From an uncultured Crocinitomix sp. (lineage in GTDB: Bacteria > Bacteroidota > Bacteroidia > Flavobacteriales_D > Crocinitomicaceae): DNA of 56,927 bases. Made by a program: the position numbers and the translations under genes. Below the pieces are notes generated by a model that saw only the letters and a program-made list of their open reading frames with translations, was not told the origin of the DNA and did not search any database. Position 1 is the first letter of the stretch. Every line of letters begins with the position of its first letter. The stretch is taken from the NCBI GenBank assembly GCA_937136425.1, contig CAKZON010000100.1:1-56927 (forward strand). Direction: 5' to 3'. Below, piece after piece: positions 42,429-50,967 of this stretch.

Positions 42429-43967
42429 TTATTGGTTTATAGGGATCGTAATATAAAAACTCGTTTCTTCATTTTCTTCACTCTCAAAAGTCAATGTTCC
42501 ATTTAACATCTCCAAATATTTTTGGACAATATTTAGTCCTAATCCAGTTCCTTCAATGTTAGTTACATTTTGTGCTCTAAAAAAACGAGTAAAAAGTTGT
42601 GCCTGATCTTGTTTTGGTATTCCAATGCCTTTGTCTCTCACTAAAATTTGTAATTTATTATCTACAATTTCTGAACGATACAATATTGGCTTGTCTTCAC
42701 CCGAATATTTTATAGCGTTCGAAATCAAATTATAAAGTATGTTTTTAATGATATTAGGGTCTGTCGTAATGTTAAAATCATCTCCCACTAATTCTCGAGT
42801 AATAACTTGACCATTTTTCTTAATGGTATCCATTTCCTCTAGCATATCGTGTGATAATTGCTCGTAATCAAAAGGGACGATTCTTACTGGCGTGATTTGC
42901 GTTTCTAATTTGTCGACAGACAAAAAGTCATTTAAAATTTCGGTTAACCCATGTACCGAATTTTTAATCCGCTCAGTATGTTTTGTCGTTTTTTCATAAA
43001 TACCACGTTCAATATATTTTTCAATTAACGAGGTTGATGAAAGAACAGTGCTTAAAGGAGTTCTAAATTCGTGCGAAGCCATAGATACAAAACGCGACTT
43101 CATTTCATTTAATCGGCGCTCTTTTTCTAAAGCTTCATTTTGCTGAATAATTATTTGCTTTTGTGCAGTTATATTTTTCTCTACCACCAAAATGCGATCA
43201 ATTTGTTCAGAATCGAATGAAAGTGGTACTGCGTTTATTCTATAATTTTGTCCTTTAAAATCAATCTCAAAATCTTGAGTTTCTCCTTTAAATACACTTA
43301 ATAAAGCTTTTTTAATTTTTGGACGAATCTCTTCCGAAATTTTCTCCAAATAGTTGGTTCCAATCAAATTTTCGCTTGTAATTCCTAATTGAAAAAGCTC
43401 TTTTCCTTCAACAAAAATATAATTCAAATCACGATCAAAAACGTTGATGGTACCATTAGGGAAGTTCCGAGCAATGGCGCTATAAAGTTCTTGGCTTTCT
43501 CTAACCTCTTTTGTTCGAAGTTTAACTTTTTCTTCTAAGTCAGAATTTAACTCTTTGATTTCTTTTTCATGTTTAACACGTTCAGAAATATCTGTGATTA
43601 ATGCAGAAACATAAGTTACATCTTTTACTGTAATATGGTTCAAACTAATTTCAACATAAAATGTTGATCCATCTTTACGACAAGCTTTCAAATTCATGCC
43701 AGCTCCCATTGATCTTTTTTTGGGAGATTGATGAAAATCATGTCTAATCTTTTTGTGATTAGCACGTAATTTTTCAGGAATCAACTGCTCAACTTTCTTT
43801 CCAATAATAGTACCTGGTTCATAGCCGAAAAGCTCGCAGGTCCTAGGGTTAGCCAATAGTATCTCTCCTGATTGATCAACTATAATAAAACCTTCTTCAA
43901 TTGATTCGAATAAAATCTTGTAAATTGGATCTGCAAATAGTGGTTCTGTAAGGTTCAAAATAAACAA
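42429..43967 (-). CDS. Cytoplasmic PAS-PAS histidine kinase
   Basis: 512 residues, no membrane segment. PAS about 12-130 (FEGFIIVDQSGEILLANP-like, LFGYEPGTIIGK, CRKDGSTFYVEISL), a coiled coil with EEKVKLRTKEV, PAS about 165-275, HisKA (MASHEFRTPL, His about 299) and HATPase_c (NLISNAIKYSGED, DKGIGIPKQDQ, GTGLGLNIVQKYLE). The heme-binding His of FixL-type PAS cannot be verified by eye. It forms an operon with the receiver-CRP gene and is divergent from ccoI. By position, it probably senses oxygen or redox state and controls respiration (inference). Confidence 0.92.
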   Translation of the reverse strand: MFILNLTEPLFADPIYKILFESIEEGFIIVDQSGEILLANPRTCELFGYEPGTIIGKKVEQLIPEKLRANHKKIRHDFHQSPKKRSMGAGMNLKACRKDGSTFYVEISLNHITVKDVTYVSALITDISERVKHEKEIKELNSDLEEKVKLRTKEVRESQELYSAIARNFPNGTINVFDRDLNYIFVEGKELFQLGITSENLIGTNYLEKISEEIRPKIKKALLSVFKGETQDFEIDFKGQNYRINAVPLSFDSEQIDRILVVEKNITAQKQIIIQQNEALEKERRLNEMKSRFVSMASHEFRTPLSTVLSSTSLIEKYIERGIYEKTTKHTERIKNSVHGLTEILNDFLSVDKLETQITPVRIVPFDYEQLSHDMLEEMDTIKKNGQVITRELVGDDFNITTDPNIIKNILYNLISNAIKYSGEDKPILYRSEIVDNKLQILVRDKGIGIPKQDQAQLFTRFFRAQNVTNIEGTGLGLNIVQKYLEMLNGTLTFESEENEETSFYITIPINQ

Positions 43968-43972
43968 TTAAT

Positions 43973-43986
43973 CTGATTAATATCAG
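43973..43986. promoter_or_regulatory. FNR/CRP-like inverted repeat, kinase/ccoI divergent promoter
   Basis: CTGATTAATATCAG: half-sites CTGAT and ATCAG around TAAT, a perfect inverted repeat and near the TTGATN4ATCAA consensus. It sits 40 nt upstream of the predicted ccoI transcription start, the usual class II activator position, and adjoins the kinase start codon. Confidence 0.6.
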
Positions 43987-44008
43987 GATAAAAATAAGAA
44001 GAAAATGG

Positions 44009-44016
44009 GACATTTG
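44009..44016 (+). promoter_or_regulatory. Candidate -7 box of ccoI (GACATTTG)
   Basis: Differs from TAnnTTTG only at the first base; 19 nt before the ATG. Confidence 0.4.
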
Positions 44017-44034
44017 CGCTAGAAAAAAGATTGG

Positions 44035-46386
44035 ATGAGCACTTGTTATCACTGTAATGATTCTTGCCAGGAAGAAATTGAGTTTGACGATCATGTATTT
44101 TGCTGTGTGGGATGCAAAATGGTCTATGAAATTTTAAATGGAAAAGAGCTTGAAAAGTACTATGCTATTGATGATAATCCAGGTGTAAGGCCTAGTGGAA
44201 AAGTTAAAGGCAAGTACAATTATTTAGACATAGAAGAATTTAAAAATAAGCTGGTCTTTTTTGAAGAAGGAGATATTGCGAAGGTTAAATTTTTTCTACC
44301 ACAAATTCATTGCAGTTCCTGTTTGTGGTTACTAGAGCGTTTGCATAAAATCCATGAGGGAGTAATTCAAAGTCAGGTTGATTTTGTGAAGAAGGAAGTA
44401 ACCATTACTTACTCAAAAAGTGGAATTGGTTTGCGGGCATTGGCAGAGCTTTGTGCCACCATTGGGTATCCACCCAAAATTACATTAGAAGATTACGGAG
44501 ATAAAAAGATAGACCGAACAAATAAAAGGTTAATTGTTTTAATTGGACTAACTGGTTTTTGTTTTGGTAATATCATGCTAATTAGCTTTCCAGAGTATTT
44601 AGGGTTAAGTGAAACGGATCATAATTTTAGGCAACTTTTTAATATTCTCAATTTAATATTATCCATTCCTGTTTTAGTATTTGGTGCACGGGATTATTTG
44701 GTGAGTGCATTTAAAGCCGTGCGTATTAAAACCATCAATATTGATGTTCCAATTTCTATTGGAATCATAGCGCTTTATGCGCGTTCGGTTTATGAAATTG
44801 TATCGCAATCTGGTGCAGGATATATGGATTCTTTTGCTGGATTAATATTTTTCTTACTAATCGGTAAATGGTTTCAGCACCAAACCTATACCAGCATTAA
44901 TTTTGAACGTGATTATGAATCTTACTTTCCAATTTCTGTTTCGCGTAAAAAAGAGGAAACGGAAGAAATAATAGCCTTAAAATCTGTTGTCGTTGGAGAT
45001 CGATTAGTGATTAGAAACAATGAGTTGATTCCAACAGATTGTGCTTTAATAAAAGGAAATGGAAATATTGATTATAGTTTTGTTTCTGGAGAATCGGCGT
45101 TAATTCAAAAAAACGAAGGAGATAAATTATTTGCAGGTGGTCGACAAGAAGGAACAACAATAGAGGTTGAGGTCATCAAAGAGGTGCAAAATAGTTATTT
45201 GACACAACTTTGGAACAATCCAGTGTTTGATAAAGAAAAAGCTACGGTATCATTGTCAGATAAAATTAGCCGTTATTTTACTTTAATCATTTTAGGTGTT
45301 GCGTTAATTGGTGGTTTAACCTGGTATATGATTGATGCTTCGCAAAGTGTCTTTGTGGTTACTTCAGTGTTGATTGTGGCATGTCCCTGCGCAATTGCGC
45401 TTTCGGTTCCATTTACTTACGGTAATGGAATTCGGATATTTGGTAGAAAAGGCTTCTATTTAAGGTCGACAAGAGTAATTGAGCCAATGACAGAAGTTAC
45501 GGCGATTGTTTTTGATAAAACAGGAACAATTACGGAAAATAATTCATTGGAAATTCGTTGGGAAGGTGAAGAACTGAGCGATAGTGATAAAGACCGAGTA
45601 AATGGACTAGTTTCGCATTCATCACATCCGTTAAGTAGAAAAATTAGCCAACTTTTAAAAGAAAGTAATGCTGCAAATGTTGAAGATATTCAAGAACGCC
45701 TTGGAGCTGGAATAAGCGGTGTAATTAATGGAGTAGAGTGGAAGGTAGGTAGTGCTATGTTTACTGGAGCAACTGGAGTTGATAATCATACGAGAGTATA
45801 CGTCAATAACGGAACAAAAGTAATTGGGTCTTATGTGTTTTCAAATTCTTACAGAGCAGGAATTGAGGAACTATTTGCATTGATTGCAAAAACTAAAACC
45901 ATTCATATTTTGTCTGGAGATAATGATGCTGAATTAGAAGCTTTAAAAGCAATTACTCCTGAAGGAACCATTTTTAATTTTAATCAAACACCAGAAGATA
46001 AGCTGGCTTATATAGCAGCCTTGCAAGCTAAGGGGGAAAAGGTAATGATGCTAGGAGACGGATTGAATGATGCAGGTGCCTTGCAACAAAGTCAGGTTGG
46101 TATATCTGTTGTTGATGATGTTTATGCTTTTAGCCCTGCATCTGACGGAATTCTGTCTGGAAGCAAATTAGCTGATTTAGCTGCCTATATCAATTTTGCA
46201 GTTTATAATAAGCGAGTAGTTAAATGGAGCTATGCTTTTTCTCTTTTCTACAATATAATCGGAATGATATTCGCTTTGTCAGGTAGTTTAACGCCGCTTG
46301 TTGCAGCTATTTTAATGCCATTGAGTTCAATTAGTGTTGTTATTTTGGTCACCTTATTAACCAATTTAAGAGGTAGGAAACTATAG
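44035..46386 (+). CDS. ccoI: cbb3 oxidase copper-exporting P1B ATPase CcoI
   Basis: 783 residues; copper transport for assembly of cbb3 oxidase (CcoI/FixI). The N-terminus has a Cys-rich metal-binding region (CYHCNDSC and CCVGCKMVYEI) then a heavy-metal domain with HCSSC. Transmembrane copper motif ACPCAIAL, phosphorylation motif DKTGTIT, nucleotide motifs SHPLS and GDGLNDAGAL, and actuator SGES are all present, so it should be active. It lies about 4.4 kb from ccoH and on the opposite strand to ccoS-NOQPG-H, with a CRP-like site just upstream; that links its expression to the local regulator. Confidence 0.93.
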   Translation: MSTCYHCNDSCQEEIEFDDHVFCCVGCKMVYEILNGKELEKYYAIDDNPGVRPSGKVKGKYNYLDIEEFKNKLVFFEEGDIAKVKFFLPQIHCSSCLWLLERLHKIHEGVIQSQVDFVKKEVTITYSKSGIGLRALAELCATIGYPPKITLEDYGDKKIDRTNKRLIVLIGLTGFCFGNIMLISFPEYLGLSETDHNFRQLFNILNLILSIPVLVFGARDYLVSAFKAVRIKTINIDVPISIGIIALYARSVYEIVSQSGAGYMDSFAGLIFFLLIGKWFQHQTYTSINFERDYESYFPISVSRKKEETEEIIALKSVVVGDRLVIRNNELIPTDCALIKGNGNIDYSFVSGESALIQKNEGDKLFAGGRQEGTTIEVEVIKEVQNSYLTQLWNNPVFDKEKATVSLSDKISRYFTLIILGVALIGGLTWYMIDASQSVFVVTSVLIVACPCAIALSVPFTYGNGIRIFGRKGFYLRSTRVIEPMTEVTAIVFDKTGTITENNSLEIRWEGEELSDSDKDRVNGLVSHSSHPLSRKISQLLKESNAANVEDIQERLGAGISGVINGVEWKVGSAMFTGATGVDNHTRVYVNNGTKVIGSYVFSNSYRAGIEELFALIAKTKTIHILSGDNDAELEALKAITPEGTIFNFNQTPEDKLAYIAALQAKGEKVMMLGDGLNDAGALQQSQVGISVVDDVYAFSPASDGILSGSKLADLAAYINFAVYNKRVVKWSYAFSLFYNIIGMIFALSGSLTPLVAAILMPLSSISVVILVTLLTNLRGRKL

Positions 46387-46402
46387 GGGGATGATCCAAA
46401 AG

Positions 46403-46440
46403 AGAATGTTCTAAAAGCAAGGTTGTAACATTCTGTTTTT
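46403..46440 (+). terminator. Stem-loop after ccoI
   Basis: AGAATGTT pairs with AACATTCT around a 16-nt loop and is followed by GTTTTTG. A moderate terminator, 17 nt after the stop codon. Confidence 0.5.
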
Positions 46441-46460
46441 GAGCCGTTGTTAGGTTATCT

Positions 46461-47108
46461 ATGAAATTATATTGGCTTTTACTCTCTTTTATTTCTTGTC
46501 ACGTCATTGCTCAATTCTCAACTGGAGGAGGAAACTTTCCTGAGTATAAATTGGCTGAAATTGAATCCTTGACAAAGATGTATGTTAAATGTTCTGATTC
46601 TACCAAAAATGATACCTTATTTAGATATAGACAAGAGTTTGATGAAAATGGAAACATGATAGAGGAACATTTCAATTGTATTTACGATTCCGATTGTTAT
46701 TACCGTTATTATTATAGCGACGAAGGTTTTTTAATGGCAGTAGATACGAATGGTTTTTTTGGTTATGGTCGCAGTTACGGAGGGAGTGATACAACTTATC
46801 AAACAGTAATTAGAGAATACCGAACAACGATACATGGGCAGCAAGTGGTAAAAGAGGTGCGCATTGATCATTTAAGAAAGGATAATTACATTACTTATTA
46901 TGATTATAATAAGGATGGGAAACCCATTCGGGAAACAACTTACTTTGCAGATGGGGAATTAACGAGAGTTTTGATTTATGTAACGCGTTATAATTCTGAC
47001 GGGTTTGTGGAATCAGAATCTTATTATGGCGGAACTACGGCAGAAATAATGACAGAAGATAATTTAGTGAGTAAGTTCCTGTACCTCTATGAAAAAAGAT
47101 TAGAGTAG
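46461..47108 (+). CDS. Secreted protein of unknown function
   Basis: 215 residues. Signal peptide (YWLLLSFISCHVIAQF) at 1-20. The mature part is rich in Tyr and charged residues with YD/MORN-like strands (FDENGNMIEEHF, DYNKDGKPIRETTYFADGE, YNSDGFVESESYYGG), as in a number of Bacteroidota hypothetical proteins. No enzyme motif and no sorting domain. The stem-loop after ccoI separates it from that gene. Confidence 0.7.
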   Translation: MKLYWLLLSFISCHVIAQFSTGGGNFPEYKLAEIESLTKMYVKCSDSTKNDTLFRYRQEFDENGNMIEEHFNCIYDSDCYYRYYYSDEGFLMAVDTNGFFGYGRSYGGSDTTYQTVIREYRTTIHGQQVVKEVRIDHLRKDNYITYYDYNKDGKPIRETTYFADGELTRVLIYVTRYNSDGFVESESYYGGTTAEIMTEDNLVSKFLYLYEKRLE

Positions 47109-47133
47109 AGGAAGGAACAGATGAAGTTAGACC

Positions 47134-47820
47134 TTACGGACAAATCATAAAAGATTCGCCAAGCTTTGGCTCTGAAATTTCAGTTTGATAGCTAGCTACA
47201 CCCTTATAAATCATGAATAAACCCACAGCGCAAAAAGCAAATGTGCGTAACGGAACAGCAACTTTGCCAAATTTTTGTTTGATAAAACTAGACGCAAAAA
47301 TTAAAGCACTCATAAATGGCATTATTCCTAATCCAAAAAATACCATAAACAACATGCTGTCAATAATGTTAGATTGTGCAATTGCTCCAAGCGCAGCTAT
47401 ATAAACCATTCCGCAAGGAATAAATCCATTTAAAAAGCCAATATAGAAAGTATATTCTAAGCGGTTTTTATTCATGGCTTTAGCCATTTGATTTTTGATT
47501 CGAATTAGCGGCCGAAAAAACTGACTTCCTTTGCGTTCCACCCGATTTAAAATTGCAGGTAAAAAAGCAATTAAAGCCATTAATACACCTACTGCAATCG
47601 TAATAACAGCTTGTACTTTAAAAGAAGTAACAAAAACGGATAAAAGTCCGAATAAGAGGCCAATTAAAAGGTAGGCTAATATTTTACCCCCATGATAAAG
47701 TAGGATAGAATAAATCCTGTTTTTTCCTTTTGATCCAGGAACCATTAAGGCAATTGGACCACACATTCCTATGCAGTGCCAACTGCCAACTAAACCTAAT
47801 ATGAAGGCAGAAGCTATCAA
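47134..47820 (-). CDS. TauE/SafE (DsbD_2-like) membrane protein of the cbb3 locus
   Basis: 228 residues with six hydrophobic segments. WHCIGMCGPIALMVPG near the N-terminus and GFIPCGMVYIAALGA in the middle are the two Cys-containing motifs of the DsbD_2/SafE group often found in cbb3 loci and proposed in copper or thiol delivery. The start is TTG, directly after the ccoH stop (TAA-TTG) and in the same frame; no alternative start lies upstream. Last gene of the cco operon. Confidence 0.82.
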   Translation of the reverse strand: MIASAFILGLVGSWHCIGMCGPIALMVPGSKGKNRIYSILLYHGGKILAYLLIGLLFGLLSVFVTSFKVQAVITIAVGVLMALIAFLPAILNRVERKGSQFFRPLIRIKNQMAKAMNKNRLEYTFYIGFLNGFIPCGMVYIAALGAIAQSNIIDSMLFMVFFGLGIMPFMSALIFASSFIKQKFGKVAVPLRTFAFCAVGLFMIYKGVASYQTEISEPKLGESFMICP

Positions 47821-48255
47821 TTAGAATAAGATGTTGGATTCGAAAATATAAGCATTGTCATTTCCATCTTCCCAACGAACTGAAATGTCGTAATAACCTT
47901 CAACAAAATTGTTGTAATCCAAAGATTGCGAATTTCCCTCTGCTAATTCAATGTCAAATGAACGATCGTACACCTTCTGGTCAGGACGATAAAATTCTAT
48001 AGAGCCACTTTTCAATTCCCCCATCTCAGAAGGGAATTGAAAAACAATCCCTTCTTCAACTTTATCTATTTTAATCTCCGAATTCAAAGCTATATAGTTT
48101 GACTTCTCCATTTTTGTTTGATCGTAAGAGAGCTCATTTTCATAATAATCCTCACTTACTAAATCTGCATTTTTAGTAAAAGCAATATAGACAAAGGTGC
48201 CTATGAAGCCTATGAAACAAATTAAAACTATAGCTATTCCTTTTCCCCAATTCAT
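47821..48255 (-). CDS. ccoH: cbb3 oxidase assembly protein CcoH
   Basis: 144 residues. One N-terminal transmembrane anchor (AIVLICFIGFIGTFVYIAFT), then the FixH signature DLVSEDYYENELSYDQ and a periplasmic beta-rich domain. It stabilises the assembling oxidase with CcoI. It follows ccoG by 12 nt. Confidence 0.9.
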   Translation of the reverse strand: MNWGKGIAIVLICFIGFIGTFVYIAFTKNADLVSEDYYENELSYDQTKMEKSNYIALNSEIKIDKVEEGIVFQFPSEMGELKSGSIEFYRPDQKVYDRSFDIELAEGNSQSLDYNNFVEGYYDISVRWEDGNDNAYIFESNILF

Positions 48256-48267
48256 AATTTTTTCTTT

Positions 48268-49671
48268 TTAAAATCCTGGTCCACTAAATTTAATTTCCTT
48301 ATCAGTTATTAGTTCATCTCCTTTATAAAGACCAACTACAACAGGTGTCTTAGGACCATCCAAATCTTTACGATTCATTCTAATAATAATATTTCGAGAT
48401 AGTTCAGATCCCTTTTCTAAAATTAATTCACCGCCCACCACTTCTAGTTCCGCATTTCCACTCGTTACAGCTAAATCAATATCATGTTCTTGATTCGTTT
48501 TGTTTAAGATTTTTGCCTGATAAATATTTACAATTGTTGTATCATTCACCTTTGTATAACTCGAACCTTTTAAGCTTAAAATATTTAATTGTATTTCAGA
48601 TCTAGAAAATAGCATAACCATGAGCAATCCTAAAATGGCAAACATTAAAACAATATAAGCTTTAGCTCTTGTAGTTAATTTCCATTTTTTTCCAGTTCTA
48701 ATCCCTTCTTCTGAATCTAGACGGATTAATCCTTTTTCAAGTCCTACTCGATCCATCATAGAATCGCAAGCATCCATACAAAGAGTACAGTTTACACACT
48801 CTAGCTGAGTTCCGTTACGAATATCAATACCTGTTGGGCAAACGTTTACACATTGGTGACAATCTATGCAATCTCCCTTTTCAGTTTCATCACGGTTTTC
48901 TTTTTTTCTAAATGGTGCCCGATTCTCTCCTCTTTTATCATCATATGCAACAACTATTGAGTTTTTATCAAGTAACACGCCTTGCAAACGTCCATAAGGA
49001 CATACTGTGGTGCAAACTTGCTCGCGAAACCAAGCAAAAACAGCAAAGAAAACAGTTGTAAATCCAATTATTGCTAATAGTCCACCAATATGGTTTCCTG
49101 GATCATCAAAAATTATTTCTTGCAATTTTTCAATTCCAACAATATAAGCTAGAAAAGTATTGGCTATTAGAAATGAAATGATCCAAAATATACCCCATTT
49201 TAAACTTCTCTTATAAATCTTGTGCCTATTCCAAGGCATACGATCTAACTTCTTTTGTGCAGTCCAATCACCATCAATCCAATATTCGATTCGGCGAAAA
49301 ACCATCTCCATAAATATGGTTTGTGGGCACACCCAACCGCAGAATAGTCTACCAAATACAACGGTGAATACGATAATTAAAACAACAAATGCAACTGCTC
49401 CAAGGGCAAAAATAAACATGTCTTGTGGCCAAAATATTTGACCTAAAATGACAAACTTACGTTCGAGTATATCAAAGAGTAAAAGTGGCTCACCTCCAAT
49501 TTTTATAAAAGGCCCCGCAAATAGAAATAATAAGAGGCTATAGGCAACAATCGATCTTCGATTGAAAAATTTCCCCAGTTGTTTTTTAGGGAAAACCCAT
49601 ATTCTCTTGCCATCAGCACCTACTGTGGCAATCTTATCCCTAAATTCATCAAATCTTCCGTCTTGTGCCAT
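48268..49671 (-). CDS. ccoG: Cytochrome cbb3 assembly/copper protein CcoG
   Basis: 467 residues. About five transmembrane helices with CGWVCPQT and CTTVCPYGRL, followed by two 4Fe-4S ferredoxin-type motifs (CIDCHQCVNVCP and CVNCTLCMDAC) and a periplasmic C-terminal Ig-like domain (about 360-467). CcoG (FixG/RdxA) has been linked to Cu(II) reduction for oxidase assembly. 12 nt before ccoH and 24 nt after ccoP. Confidence 0.93.
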   Translation of the reverse strand: MAQDGRFDEFRDKIATVGADGKRIWVFPKKQLGKFFNRRSIVAYSLLLFLFAGPFIKIGGEPLLLFDILERKFVILGQIFWPQDMFIFALGAVAFVVLIIVFTVVFGRLFCGWVCPQTIFMEMVFRRIEYWIDGDWTAQKKLDRMPWNRHKIYKRSLKWGIFWIISFLIANTFLAYIVGIEKLQEIIFDDPGNHIGGLLAIIGFTTVFFAVFAWFREQVCTTVCPYGRLQGVLLDKNSIVVAYDDKRGENRAPFRKKENRDETEKGDCIDCHQCVNVCPTGIDIRNGTQLECVNCTLCMDACDSMMDRVGLEKGLIRLDSEEGIRTGKKWKLTTRAKAYIVLMFAILGLLMVMLFSRSEIQLNILSLKGSSYTKVNDTTIVNIYQAKILNKTNQEHDIDLAVTSGNAELEVVGGELILEKGSELSRNIIIRMNRKDLDGPKTPVVVGLYKGDELITDKEIKFSGPGF

Positions 49672-49695
49672 TTTCCGCTTATCTTATTAGCGCTG

Positions 49696-50781
49696 TTATT
49701 TTAAATCACCTTGCGGCTCTTTTCCACCGTCTGCTACAGTAATATCTGGTAGTTGCATAACATATGATGCAACCGCCTGAATTTCATTTGCAGGCATCAT
49801 GGTTTTCCAAGCAGCCATTCCATTACTTGCTCCTTCAGAAATTGTGGTAAATACACCACTAATGTCATTACCATATAGCCAATAGTCATCTGTCAAATTC
49901 GGTCCCAGACCTCCGCGACCACCTTCCATGTGACATGAGGCACATTTAGTATCGTAGATAGAACGTCCTTGTGCTATAGAGCTTGCATCTGTCAAGAGTT
50001 CAACATTATCAGCAGTAATCATTTCTGGATGTGCGGCTTTATATTCTGCCATTTCACGTTCACCGTCAGCCATTTCTTGTAAATATTCAGCTTCTTGCAG
50101 ATTTCCAATTTCGAAAACTTGGTAATAAAAGAAGTAACCAACAGCCCATAATATTGTAATGTAAAAACCGTATTTCCACCAAGGCGGTAACTCATTGTCT
50201 AGCTCTGTAATTCCATCATAATCATGGTCAAGTAGGATAGAGCCTTCTTCTTCAATTGGAACGGCTTGCGTCATTGATTTAGTCCACACCTTCCATTTCT
50301 TCCACTTGAACATTTTACGTAAAACAATTATATCCGATATCGATCCCTTAACAATTCCTGCTAAATAGATGATGATCATAATTAATACAACGTCAATTAC
50401 AATGTAAGCCCAAAATACTGAATCCGGAAATGCAATTAGGCTTTCAGAAGCTCCGCCATCTGCAGCCATAACACTTGATGAAAAGGTTAAGGCAAATAGT
50501 GCAAGCAATGCTTTTGTACCATGGTTTTTCTTTTTTGCTTCATCTTGTTTGTATTTCAAGATGTTTTTAGTTGAACTTGCCATACTCCAAACAACTGCCA
50601 ACAATAATAAAGTAAATATTGTCATGATTGTAAAGAGCATAGTAGAGCTCAATCCTAGCTGTGCATAAATTGGCGTGCTTTGAACTGCAGAAACAGTTTC
50701 TTCTTGTGCCAATACTAAGCTGCTTGTAAACAACGTCACTAGGAACAACGTAGCTTTTATTGATTTTTCTATAATGTTCAT
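49696..50781 (-). CDS. ccoP: cbb3 oxidase cytochrome c subunit CcoP
   Basis: 361 residues. After a signal-like start (FLVTLFTSSLVLAQ) and transmembrane helix, a second signal-like segment (LALFALTFSSSVMAADGG) and further membrane helix precede the CcoP N-terminal motif DNELPPWWKYGFYITI (about 190-210). The C-terminal domain has a single heme c site CASCH near residue 278, and a candidate axial Met in MMPANEI. Proteobacterial CcoP has two hemes; one is the rule as I recall in Bacteroidota. Two hydrophobic segments ahead of the CcoP_N part are an unusual extension. Confidence 0.92.
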   Translation of the reverse strand: MNIIEKSIKATLFLVTLFTSSLVLAQEETVSAVQSTPIYAQLGLSSTMLFTIMTIFTLLLLAVVWSMASSTKNILKYKQDEAKKKNHGTKALLALFALTFSSSVMAADGGASESLIAFPDSVFWAYIVIDVVLIMIIIYLAGIVKGSISDIIVLRKMFKWKKWKVWTKSMTQAVPIEEEGSILLDHDYDGITELDNELPPWWKYGFYITILWAVGYFFYYQVFEIGNLQEAEYLQEMADGEREMAEYKAAHPEMITADNVELLTDASSIAQGRSIYDTKCASCHMEGGRGGLGPNLTDDYWLYGNDISGVFTTISEGASNGMAAWKTMMPANEIQAVASYVMQLPDITVADGGKEPQGDLK

Positions 50782-50796
50782 GTCCGTAATTTTTAT

Positions 50797-50967
50797 CTAT
50801 TGGTCTTCCAGTGGAATGTTCTTAATTTCATCTCGTACTGTTTTATCCGAGCGCATGACGTAAATTCCTAGCCCCACAAAAAAGGTGAAGAATATTAGCA
50901 ATGAGATGATTGGGAATATTTCAATTCCATCAATGCTCGTTAAGTGTCCTTTAATATAGCTTAGCAT
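50797..50967 (-). CDS. ccoQ: cbb3 oxidase small subunit CcoQ
   Basis: A 56-residue protein: MLSYIKGHLTSIDGIE, then one transmembrane helix (IFPIISLLIFFTFFVGLGIY), then charged MRSDKTVRDEIKNIPLEDQ. Position between ccoNO and ccoP and this topology fit CcoQ/FixQ. Its ATG overlaps the ccoNO stop by 1 nt (TAATG), and it ends 15 nt before ccoP. Confidence 0.88.
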   Translation of the reverse strand: MLSYIKGHLTSIDGIEIFPIISLLIFFTFFVGLGIYVMRSDKTVRDEIKNIPLEDQ

